NCBI GenBank assembly: GCA_022819645.1
Contig: JAJEGU010000080.1
Span: 1 to 36,629 of the forward strand
Origin: Pseudomonadales bacterium
GTDB lineage: Bacteria; Pseudomonadota; Gammaproteobacteria; Pseudomonadales; Pseudohongiellaceae
DNA: 36,629 nucleotides
Direction of reading: 5' to 3'
Position 1 is the stretch's first letter. Each line of letters starts with the position of its first letter. The position numbers were made by a program, and so were the translations under genes. A model generated the notes under the pieces. That model was given only the letters and a program-made list of their open reading frames with translations, made no database searches and was not told the origin of the DNA. Below, in pieces: positions 8,167 through 15,532 of the stretch.

Positions 8167-9264
8167 TCACCCGCTGGCCGGCAGCGCCCGGCAGTCGATG
8201 GTGGTCCAGCCGATGCGCACCTGGTCGCCGGGGAGAATTCCGCCCTGGCCGATGAAATTGGGAATCTTGACGAAGAAGTCGGTCTCGCCGAACACGCTGA
8301 CCCGGATTCGCCAATGATCGCCCTGGAACACCATGTCCTCAACGCCGGCGGCAACGGAATTGCTGTATTCGATCGAAGGCGACAGCGCCACCCGCTCGGG
8401 CCGGATCGCCAGCACCGTGCTGTCGCCCACCGCCAGCGGCTCCACCATGAAGGCTTCCACGAGGCCATCGCCCACGGCAACACTGCACAACTCGCCGTGC
8501 ACCCCGCGCACGACGCCCCGCAGCAGGTTGTTGTCGCCGACGAATCTGGCGACGAATTCGGTGGCTGGCTCCTCGTAAAGCGTTTCCGGGGTGGCCGCCT
8601 GCTGGATGCGGCCCTCATTGAACACCGCGATGCGATCGGAAAGCGTCATCGCTTCCTGCTGGTCGTGGGTCACATAGACCATGGTGACGCCGAGTTCGCG
8701 CTGGATGGAACGAATCTCGAGCTGCAATTCTTCCCGCAGGCGGCGGTCGAGTGCGCCGAGGGGTTCGTCCATCAGTACCACGCCGGGCTCGAAGACCAGC
8801 GCCCGGGCAATGGCCACCCGCTGCTGCTGGCCGCCGGACAACTGCCCCGGACGGCGGTCGCCATAGCCTTCGAGGCGGACGATCTCCAGCGCCCGGCCCA
8901 CCCGGCGCGCCCGTTCCTCCGGAGCCATGCCGCGCACTTCCAGCGGGAAAGACAGATTCTGGCCCACGGTCATGTGGGGGAAGAGGGCGTAGTTCTGGAA
9001 CACCATGCCCATGTCGCGCTTCTGGGGCGGCAGCTTGTGGACCGATTCGCCATTGACACGGATCTCGCCCGAAGTGGGCATCTCGAAGCCGGCAAGAATC
9101 ATCAGGCAGGTGGTCTTGCCGGAGCCCGAAGGCCCCAGCAGGGTCATGAATTCGCCGCTGCCGATGGCAAGATTGACGCCGGGCAGCACCATGGTGCCGC
9201 CGTCGTAGGTCTTGGCGATATCGATGAATTCAATATGCGTGCTTGTTGTTGTTTTCTGGTTCAT
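8167..9264 (-). CDS. ABC transporter ATPase, PotA-type
   Basis: A 365-residue ATPase that powers the importer encoded downstream. Walker A is GPSGSGKT (44-51), the Q-loop glutamine is at about residue 90, the signature is LSGGQ (142-146), Walker B is VVLMDEP (162-168), the D-loop is ALD and the switch histidine is in YVTHDQ (about 200). The C-terminal ~120 residues form a TOBE-type regulatory domain, with FVGDNNLLRGVV near its start and IRPERVALS. This architecture is shared by polyamine, iron and sugar importers of the CUT1/POPT families. The binding protein and permeases favour the polyamine group. As the first gene it sets the operon start; the repeat element at 9302-9468 lies in its leader region. 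Confidence 0.9.
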   Translation of the reverse strand: MNQKTTTSTHIEFIDIAKTYDGGTMVLPGVNLAIGSGEFMTLLGPSGSGKTTCLMILAGFEMPTSGEIRVNGESVHKLPPQKRDMGMVFQNYALFPHMTVGQNLSFPLEVRGMAPEERARRVGRALEIVRLEGYGDRRPGQLSGGQQQRVAIARALVFEPGVVLMDEPLGALDRRLREELQLEIRSIQRELGVTMVYVTHDQQEAMTLSDRIAVFNEGRIQQAATPETLYEEPATEFVARFVGDNNLLRGVVRGVHGELCSVAVGDGLVEAFMVEPLAVGDSTVLAIRPERVALSPSIEYSNSVAAGVEDMVFQGDHWRIRVSVFGETDFFVKIPNFIGQGGILPGDQVRIGWTTIDCRALPASG

Positions 9265-9301
9265 GGTCCCGCAGTCGTGCCCTCCGGCGATTCCGCGCCG
9301 T

Positions 9302-9468
9302 CTAGGAGCCTGCGCCGTGGGAATTCACGGCTGCAACTCCGCTCTCATCCACGCCCCTGGCCGCTCGATTTCGTTGCATATTCACCAATATTCGCCTCAA
9401 TCGACCGGCCAGGGGCGTGGCGATAGCGAATTTTCGCTTTCGCGAATTCCCAAGGCGCAGGCTCCTAG
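9302..9468. repeat. Inverted-end repeat element, copy A
   Basis: A 167-bp element. Its ends are CTAGGAGCCTGCGCC (9302-9316) and the exact complement GGCGCAGGCTCCTAG (9454-9468), and the pairing continues inward with mismatches to GAATTC on each side. Inside is a second inverted repeat: CCACGCCCCTGGCCG (9349-9363) against CGGCCAGGGGCGTGG (9406-9420). The whole can fold into a branched hairpin. There is no coding capacity. The right end supplies the TAG stop of the amidohydrolase (9465-9467). This looks like a MITE- or REP-type non-autonomous element. No transposase for it lies in the window. Confidence 0.85.
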
Positions 9469-11129
9469 CGCTGGTAGACGAGTTCCCCCGCCAGCCAGGT
9501 CTGCTCGACTTCCACATCCATGATGCGCTCCGGGTCGATATTCAGCAAGTCATCGGAAAGCACGATCATGTCGGCGTACTTGCCGGGCTCCAGGGAACCC
9601 TTGACATCTTCCTCGAACAGCAGCCAGGCGCCGGTGGCGGTATACGCCCGGATCGCCTCTTCCATGGTGATGGCTTCCTCCGCGGCGTAAACCGCGCCGG
9701 TCATGCCCTTGCGGGTTATCGCCGCATACAGGCCAACCATGGGTCCGATAGGGAGGATGTCGCTGGAAATCGCTACCGTCACTCCCGCGTCCATGGGTGA
9801 GCGGAGTGGGTTGTTGTGCTGCAGCCGCCAGCCATCGAGATTCTCCACATAGCGCCCTTCCAGGGTATAGGTGAAGTTGGGCTGCTGGGTGATGGCGATT
9901 TCATGGGCCGCCATGAGTTCCATGGTGGCGTCCGAAGGCCGCATGGAGAAGTGGTTGAGAAAGTGGCGATGGTCCGGATGCGGATTGCGCTCAAGGGCAT
10001 CGGCCAGTGTCGCCGCCACGAGTTCGATGGCGGCGTCGCCGATGGCGTGGATGCCCATCTGCCAGCCGGCGTCGTGAATTTCATTGAGATGGGCGATGAG
10101 GTCTTCCTCGGGCATGTCGAGATAGCCCCGATAGTCGCCCTGATTGTGGTAGGGCTCCTTGGTGAATGCCGCCGGGCCGGTGAAGCCGCCGTCGGCGAAT
10201 ACCTTGATGGGGCCGATCCTGAGCATCTCATTGCCATCGCCGACTCTTGCCTTCACCGCGGCGATGGCCGGCGGGTCATGCCACTGGAATTGCAGCGCGG
10301 CGCGGGGCAGGGGCAGCCCGGCGGTCTCGTACAGGCTTTCCCACATGGCGTATTCCGCCGGCGCCTTGGAGGCGTCGATGATGCTGGTGATGCCGTCGGA
10401 AAGCAGGTCGTTGAGGTTGACTTCAAGGCTTTCGATCAGTTCCCCGGGCGTGGCGTCGGGCACCAGGCGGCTGACGATGTACTGCCGCTCGCGGATCACC
10501 CCATTGAGGCTGCCGTCGGGATTGCGTTCGATCACGCCGCCTTCCGGGTCGGGGGTGTCGGGGGTGACTTCGGCCAGCTCCAGCGCCATGCTGTTGGATA
10601 CGGCGCTGTGACCTCCGGCGCGGGTGAGAATCACCGGATTATCCGGCGCCGCGGCGTCGAGATCGTCCCGCAATGGCCGGCGGCCTTCGGTCAACTGGTC
10701 TTCGGACCAGCCATAACCCGTGACCCAGTTGCCGGCGCCGACTTCCGCCGCCTTGGCCCGCACCAGTTGCTGGATTTCCGTCACCGAACCCGCTTCGGTC
10801 AGGTCGATGTAGTGGTTCGGCCGCCCGCGGATATGGGTGTGGGAATCGACAAAGCCCGGCATCAGCAGCTTGCCCTGCAAGTCCACGACTTCCGGGGCCG
10901 CATAGCGCTGCAACAGGGAAGCGTCGCCGGTAGCCACGATCAGACCATCATCCACCACCACGGTATCGTGGATGGAAAAGTCCGCATCCACGGTGAGCAC
11001 CTTGCCATTGGTGAGGATCAGGTCCACCCCGGCGGGAGGGCCTTGCTCCACCGGGCCGCAGCTTGCCAGGGCAAACCCCAGCAACAGGTGGAAGGTCGGT
11101 TTCATGGATTGGCTGATTGGCATGTTCAT
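9465..11129 (-). CDS. Amidohydrolase lipoprotein (YtcJ/DeaC-like)
   Basis: A 554-residue metal-dependent amidohydrolase of the long YtcJ-like subfamily (members include N-substituted formamide deformylase). An N-terminal signal with lipobox LASC (Cys24) predicts a membrane-bound lipoprotein outside the cytoplasm. The beta-sandwich segment LTNGKVLTVD comes next, followed by the metal motif GFVDSHTHIRG, a central IKVFADGGFTG, GIHAIGDAA, HFLNHFSM, and a C-terminal SLEPGKYADMIVL, all standard for the family. The ATG at 11129 has only a weak GAGA upstream; an ATG at 11123 is next. It starts 7 bases after the aminotransferase stop, so the two form an operon. The substrate is unknown; an N-acyl or amide compound is plausible. 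Confidence 0.85.
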   Translation of the reverse strand: MNMPISQSMKPTFHLLLGFALASCGPVEQGPPAGVDLILTNGKVLTVDADFSIHDTVVVDDGLIVATGDASLLQRYAAPEVVDLQGKLLMPGFVDSHTHIRGRPNHYIDLTEAGSVTEIQQLVRAKAAEVGAGNWVTGYGWSEDQLTEGRRPLRDDLDAAAPDNPVILTRAGGHSAVSNSMALELAEVTPDTPDPEGGVIERNPDGSLNGVIRERQYIVSRLVPDATPGELIESLEVNLNDLLSDGITSIIDASKAPAEYAMWESLYETAGLPLPRAALQFQWHDPPAIAAVKARVGDGNEMLRIGPIKVFADGGFTGPAAFTKEPYHNQGDYRGYLDMPEEDLIAHLNEIHDAGWQMGIHAIGDAAIELVAATLADALERNPHPDHRHFLNHFSMRPSDATMELMAAHEIAITQQPNFTYTLEGRYVENLDGWRLQHNNPLRSPMDAGVTVAISSDILPIGPMVGLYAAITRKGMTGAVYAAEEAITMEEAIRAYTATGAWLLFEEDVKGSLEPGKYADMIVLSDDLLNIDPERIMDVEVEQTWLAGELVYQR

Positions 11130-11136
11130 GAGTTTC

Positions 11137-12489
11137 TCACTGCAACAGTCCGGACATTTCCCGGTGGATGGCGTCGGTGGCCTCGGCCAGGGCGCGGTCA
11201 AAGCATTCGATCATCTCGTCGATTTGCGCCTCACTGATGATCAGCGGCGGACAGAAGGCGATGGAACTGCCGGCCACGGCGCGGATCAACAGCCCCTGCT
11301 CGCGGCAGCATTGTACGGCGATGGCGCCGGCGCGGCCATCGGGGAAGGGTTTTCGCCCGTCCTTGCCGGCAACGAGTTCCACCGCGCCGATCAGGCCCCT
11401 GCCGCGCACTTCGCCCACCAGCGGGTGATCGCGAAATTCGCGCAAGCGCCGCTGCATATGTTCGCCGACAGCGGCGGCATGGGCAAACAGGCCGTCGCGC
11501 TCATAGATCTCCATGGCCTTGAGCGCCGCCGCGCTGGCCACCGGGTGCCCGCTGTAGGTGAAGCCGTGGCCGAAAATGCCGGCCTTCCGGCTCGGCTCCA
11601 CCAGGGCTTCGTACATTGAACCGGGAATCGCCGCGGCGCTGATGGGAACATAGGCCGAGGACATCTGCTTGGCCAGGCTCATGAGTTGGGGTCTTGCGCC
11701 CACGGTGGTCGAGCCGAAGGCGTTGCCGGTGCGGCCAAAGCCGCAGATCACCTCATCGGCCCAGAACAGGATGCCATGTTCTCCCAGCAGGCGGCAGAGC
11801 GCGGGAAAATAGCCGTCCGGCGCCACCACAACCCCCGCCGCGCCGCCAATGGGTTCGGCGATGAAAGCGGCGATGGTTTCCGGGCCTTCGCGCTCGATCA
11901 GCCCGCGCACGTCGGCGATCAGCCGCCCGACGAATTCCGCCTCGCTCTCGCCCTCGCGATGGCCATGATAGTAATGCGGCGTTGCCGCGCGGATGATACC
12001 GAGTTCCCGGGCGGGAATATCAAAATGCTCGTGCATCACCGGCAACCCGGTGAGCGCGGCCGAGGCCAGGGTCACGCCATGGTAGCTGCGCTCGAAGGCG
12101 ATGATCTTCTTGCGCTCGGGCCGGCCGCTGACATTGGCCCAGTAGCGCAGCATCTTCATCATCGAATCATTGGCTTCGCTGCCGGAATTGGCGAGAAAGA
12201 TCTTCGCCTCGGGAATCGGCAGCATGGCGCTCAGGCGCTCGGCGAGGTCCATTCCCACCTGATGGGTGCGGCCGCCGAACATGTGGCTGTAGGAAAGCGT
12301 TTCCAACTGCTCGCGGATGGCTTCGATCAACTCCCGGTTGCCATAACCCAGGGCCGAGCACCAAAGCCCCGCAAGTCCTTCCAGATAGCGCCGACCCCCG
12401 GCGTCGAACACATAAATGCCCTCGCCGCGGACAATATTCAGTTCCTCGGTTCGCGCCAGATTGGTGGTGGGATAAATCAGACTCGTCAT
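11137..12489 (-). CDS. Class III PLP-dependent aminotransferase (omega-transaminase type)
   Basis: A 450-residue fold-type I enzyme transferring an amino group from an omega-amino acid or diamine to pyruvate or another keto acid. Hallmarks: phosphate-binding NSGSEAND (101-108), SYHGVT, the cofactor Asp in WADEVICGFGRTG (Asp245), and the Schiff-base lysine in SLAKQMSS (Lys274). FTYSGHPVASAAALKAMEIYE and VRGRGLIGAVEL complete the pattern. It belongs to the group with putrescine-pyruvate and beta-alanine-pyruvate aminotransferases. Next to a polyamine-type importer and an amidohydrolase, a role in amine catabolism is a fair inference, but substrate choice cannot be read from the sequence. Copy B of the repeat lies upstream. 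Confidence 0.88.
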   Translation of the reverse strand: MTSLIYPTTNLARTEELNIVRGEGIYVFDAGGRRYLEGLAGLWCSALGYGNRELIEAIREQLETLSYSHMFGGRTHQVGMDLAERLSAMLPIPEAKIFLANSGSEANDSMMKMLRYWANVSGRPERKKIIAFERSYHGVTLASAALTGLPVMHEHFDIPARELGIIRAATPHYYHGHREGESEAEFVGRLIADVRGLIEREGPETIAAFIAEPIGGAAGVVVAPDGYFPALCRLLGEHGILFWADEVICGFGRTGNAFGSTTVGARPQLMSLAKQMSSAYVPISAAAIPGSMYEALVEPSRKAGIFGHGFTYSGHPVASAAALKAMEIYERDGLFAHAAAVGEHMQRRLREFRDHPLVGEVRGRGLIGAVELVAGKDGRKPFPDGRAGAIAVQCCREQGLLIRAVAGSSIAFCPPLIISEAQIDEMIECFDRALAEATDAIHREMSGLLQ

Positions 12490-12857
12490 GCCGCGAGCAT
12501 ATGCCAGTCAAAGCGGAGTTTCCAGCCGGTCTGACTGTGGGGGATACTTGCAAACCCAGCGCCTAGGAGCCTGCGCCGTAGGAATTCACGGCTGCAAATC
12601 CGCTCTCATCCACGCCCCCGACCGCTCGATTTCGTTGCATATTCACCAATATTCGCCTCAATCGACCGGCCAGGGGCGCGGCGATAGCGAATTTTCGCTT
12701 TCGCGAATTCCTACGCCGCAGACTCCTAGGAGTCCGCGGCGCAGGCTCCTAGGGCTATGCCAACATGCCTGGCATTGCTGCATTGCGAGCACGTTTCCAA
12801 TAGAATCCGCAGTCTTGTGCGCTCAGGCGAGAACATGCTATCGGGGGGGAGTACGAG
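12490..12857. other. Divergent intergenic region, 368 bases
   Basis: This region separates the leftward aminotransferase operon from the rightward CoA cluster, so it must hold promoters for both. More than half is occupied by repeat copy B (12563-12752). The sequence GGGGGGAG at about 12843-12850 is the ribosome binding site for the TTG start at 12858. I found no convincing sigma-70 promoter pair by eye; TAGAAT near 12798 is a possible -10 without a well-spaced -35. Confidence 0.4.
12563..12752. repeat. Inverted-end repeat element, copy B with duplicated right end
   Basis: This copy matches copy A across its interior, including the long AT-containing centre (TTGCATATTCACCAATATTCG is interrupted here; see 12636-12656). 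It has the same orientation. The left end is CTAGGAGCCTGCGCC. The right side carries two successive ends, one finishing at 12729 and a second, closer match to the canonical end finishing at 12752, as if the terminal ~23 bases had been duplicated. A few interior differences from copy A are visible in the inner stem (CCCCCGACC against CCCCTGGCC), which weaken its pairing. Confidence 0.82.
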
Positions 12858-14306
12858 TTGGGCAGAGGAATCACCGGGTTCGGCGCCTATATTCCCCGGG
12901 GGCGGCTGCAGCGGTTCGAGATTGCCGGGGCGAATGCCTGGTTCGACGCGAGCCTGAAAGGGCTTGGCCGCGGCGAGCGGAGCATGTGCAACTGGGATGA
13001 GGACGTGATCACCATGGGCGTCGAGGCGGCGGGTGACTGCCTCGCCGGTTTCGACGGCCATGCCCCGCCGGCGCTGTACTTCGCTTCCACCACCTTTCCC
13101 TTTCTCGACCGTCAGAACTCGGTGGTGTTGCTGGAAGCGCTCAATCTGCCCCGGCAGACGCTCGCCGTGGATGTCGGCGCATCCCAGCGCGCCGGAACCT
13201 CAAGCCTCCTGGCGCTGTTGCAGGGCGCTGGCGACGGCATGGTGGTGGCCTCGGAGCACCGCCGGGCCAAGGCGGGCTCCCGGGGGGAAATGCTCTGGGG
13301 CGACGCTGCCGCCGCGGTCACCACCGGCGGCGGGGCGGTGATCGCCGAGTTTCTCGGCGGCCGAAGCCTTGCCGCGGATTTTGTCGATCACTATCGCGGC
13401 GGCGAATTCGACTACGACTGGGAAGAACGCTGGATTCGGGACGAAGGCTATCTGAAGATCATTCCCGAAGTCGTGGCGGGCTTGCTGGCGAACTGCAAGG
13501 TCGGCGCCGCGGACATCGCGCACTTCATTCTGCCCACGGAACAGGCCCGGGCTCCCGGCGCGGTAGCCAAAAAGCTCGGCATCGCCCCCGGCGCCATCGT
13601 CGACAACCAGGCCGCCACAGTGGGCGTGGCAGGTGCCGCTCAGCCCCTGCTGCTGCTCGCGGCCGCGCTGGAATCGGCGAAGCCGGGCGAGTTGATTCTG
13701 CTGACCGGATTCGGCCAGGGCTGCGACGCCCTGCTGTTCCGCGTGACCGGCGCCATCGGGGGCTTCCGCCCCGCCCGGGGCGTCTCCGGCGCATTGGCGG
13801 TGCGCCGGGAAGAGCGCAATTACGCCAAATTCCTCGCCTTCAATGATCTGGTGGAGCGCGACACCGGCAAGCGCGGCGAAACCGACCGGCAGACCTACCT
13901 CTCGGGCTACAACCGCCGCCGGGACCTGGTCAACTCCTTCCTCGGCGGCAAGTGCCGGGAGTGCGGCACGGTGCAGATTCCCCGGGAAAAATATTGCGTA
14001 AACCCCGATTGCCACGCACTCGACAGCCAGGACCCACACCCCTTTGCCGACAAGCGGGGCGAAGTGCTCACCTGGACCGCCGACCGCCTCACCTTCGACC
14101 CGAGCCCGCCAGCCTACTTCGGCATGGTGCGGTTTGACGGCGGCGGCAAACTGATGATGGATTTCACCGAAGTGGACGAAGGCGGTATAGAATCCGGCTC
14201 AAGAGTCTCGGTGCATTTCCGCGTGCGGCAGTACGACCCGCAACGCGGTTTCCGCAAGTATTTCTGGAAAGCGAAAATCCTGCGGGAACCGGCTCCCGCA
14301 GGTTAA
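12858..14306 (+). CDS. HMG-CoA-synthase-like protein fused to a DUF35 zinc-ribbon/OB domain
   Basis: A 482-residue protein. The first ~350 residues have the thiolase fold of the 3-hydroxy-3-methylglutaryl-CoA synthase family (start GITGFGAYIPRGRL). From about residue 360 follows a DUF35 module: a rubredoxin-like zinc ribbon with Cys366, Cys369, Cys380 and Cys385, then an OB-like fold. In archaea a DUF35 protein bridges thiolase and HMG-CoA synthase, channelling acyl-CoA. Where authentic synthases carry the catalytic Cys (CYGGT-like), this protein reads GASQRAGTS (107-115) with no cysteine, so condensation by the usual mechanism is doubtful. The start is TTG, chosen for the strong GGGGGGAG upstream. 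It is first in the CoA cluster and 19 bases from the thiolase gene, which fits a physical partnership. Confidence 0.8.
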   Translation: MGRGITGFGAYIPRGRLQRFEIAGANAWFDASLKGLGRGERSMCNWDEDVITMGVEAAGDCLAGFDGHAPPALYFASTTFPFLDRQNSVVLLEALNLPRQTLAVDVGASQRAGTSSLLALLQGAGDGMVVASEHRRAKAGSRGEMLWGDAAAAVTTGGGAVIAEFLGGRSLAADFVDHYRGGEFDYDWEERWIRDEGYLKIIPEVVAGLLANCKVGAADIAHFILPTEQARAPGAVAKKLGIAPGAIVDNQAATVGVAGAAQPLLLLAAALESAKPGELILLTGFGQGCDALLFRVTGAIGGFRPARGVSGALAVRREERNYAKFLAFNDLVERDTGKRGETDRQTYLSGYNRRRDLVNSFLGGKCRECGTVQIPREKYCVNPDCHALDSQDPHPFADKRGEVLTWTADRLTFDPSPPAYFGMVRFDGGGKLMMDFTEVDEGGIESGSRVSVHFRVRQYDPQRGFRKYFWKAKILREPAPAG

Positions 14307-14325
14307 CCATCAGGAGGCAACAGCA

Positions 14326-15522
14326 ATGGCCCAAGGCATCAAGGACAAGGTCGCAATCCTCGGCATGGGTTGCAGCAAATTCGGCGAACGCTGGGATGCC
14401 AGCCCCGCCGACCTGATGGTGGAAGCATTCGAGGAATGTCTCGCCGATGCGGGCATTGAACGCGAAGCGATCGAAGCCGCCTGGTTCGGCGCCGGCATCG
14501 ACGCATTCCACGTGGGCGCAAGCGCCATGCCCATGGCCATCGCCCTGCGTTTGAACTACATCCCGGTGACCAAGGTGGAGAACATGTGCGCCACCGGCAC
14601 CGAAGCCTTTCGCGGCGCGGTGTACGCGGTGGCTTCCGGGGCCTGCGACATCGCTCTCGCCCTGGGGGTGGAAAAACTCAAGGACACCGGCTACGGCGGC
14701 CTGCCGCAACGCTCCCGGGGCGTGGAGAATGACATGTACTGGCCCAACCTGTCGGCCCCCGGCGCCTTCGCCCAGCTCGCCACTGGCTACCGTGCCCGGC
14801 ACCGGGTCAACAAACAGGATCTGAAGCGCGCCATGGCCCATGTCTCGGTGAAGAGCCACGCCAATGGCGCCAAGAATCCCAAAGCCCACCTGCGCCGGGA
14901 AATCACCGAGCAGCAGGCGATGGAAGCCCCCTTCATCGCCGAACCCATCGGCCTGTACGATTGCTGCGGAGTCAGCGACGGCTCCGCCTGCGCCATTGTC
15001 ACCACGCCGGAAATCGCCCGCTCCCTGGGCAAGGACCATCTCGTTGCCGTCAAGGCATTGCAACTCGCGGTTTCCAATGGAACCGAGTCCAGCCATGAAA
15101 GCTGGGATGGCTCCTACCTCAAGACCACCCGCATCGCCGCCCGGCGGGCCTACGACGAAGCCGGCGTGCGCAGGCCCGCCGAGGAAATCAGCATGACCGA
15201 AGTCCATGACTGTTTTTCCATCACCGAGCTCGTCACCATGGAAGACCTGCAGCTCGCCGGGGAAGGCGAGGCCGTTACCGCCGTACTCGATGGCGAGTTC
15301 GACGCCGAAGGCAAGCTGCCCTGCCAGATCGACGGCGGCCTGAAATGCTTCGGCCACCCCATCGGCGCCTCGGGCTTGCGCATGATCTACGAAAACTACC
15401 TGCAATTGCAGGGCCGCGCCGGAGCGCGGCAACTCACTAATCCAAAACTGGGCCTGAACCACAATCTCGGCGGTTTCCCCCATCAGAACATTTGCAGCAT
15501 TTCCATGATCGGGCATATGTAA
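14326..15522 (+). CDS. Thiolase family protein (SCP2/acetyl-CoA acetyltransferase type)
   Basis: A 398-residue thiolase of the branch related to sterol carrier protein X and lipid-transfer proteins, which cleaves 3-oxoacyl-CoA, often with 2-methyl branches. Cys88 in ENMCATGTEAFR is the expected nucleophile. The C-terminal GLKCFGHPIGASG supplies Cys341 and His344. EVHDCFSITE is another family mark. AGGAGG is visible just before the ATG. It lies between the HMG-CoA-synthase-like/DUF35 gene and the acyl-CoA dehydrogenase gene, as expected for the last step of a beta-oxidation-like route. The true substrate is unknown; a biosynthetic direction is possible but less likely given the ligase and dehydrogenase downstream. 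Confidence 0.86.
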   Translation: MAQGIKDKVAILGMGCSKFGERWDASPADLMVEAFEECLADAGIEREAIEAAWFGAGIDAFHVGASAMPMAIALRLNYIPVTKVENMCATGTEAFRGAVYAVASGACDIALALGVEKLKDTGYGGLPQRSRGVENDMYWPNLSAPGAFAQLATGYRARHRVNKQDLKRAMAHVSVKSHANGAKNPKAHLRREITEQQAMEAPFIAEPIGLYDCCGVSDGSACAIVTTPEIARSLGKDHLVAVKALQLAVSNGTESSHESWDGSYLKTTRIAARRAYDEAGVRRPAEEISMTEVHDCFSITELVTMEDLQLAGEGEAVTAVLDGEFDAEGKLPCQIDGGLKCFGHPIGASGLRMIYENYLQLQGRAGARQLTNPKLGLNHNLGGFPHQNICSISMIGHM

Positions 15523-15532
15523 GCATTGCCCC

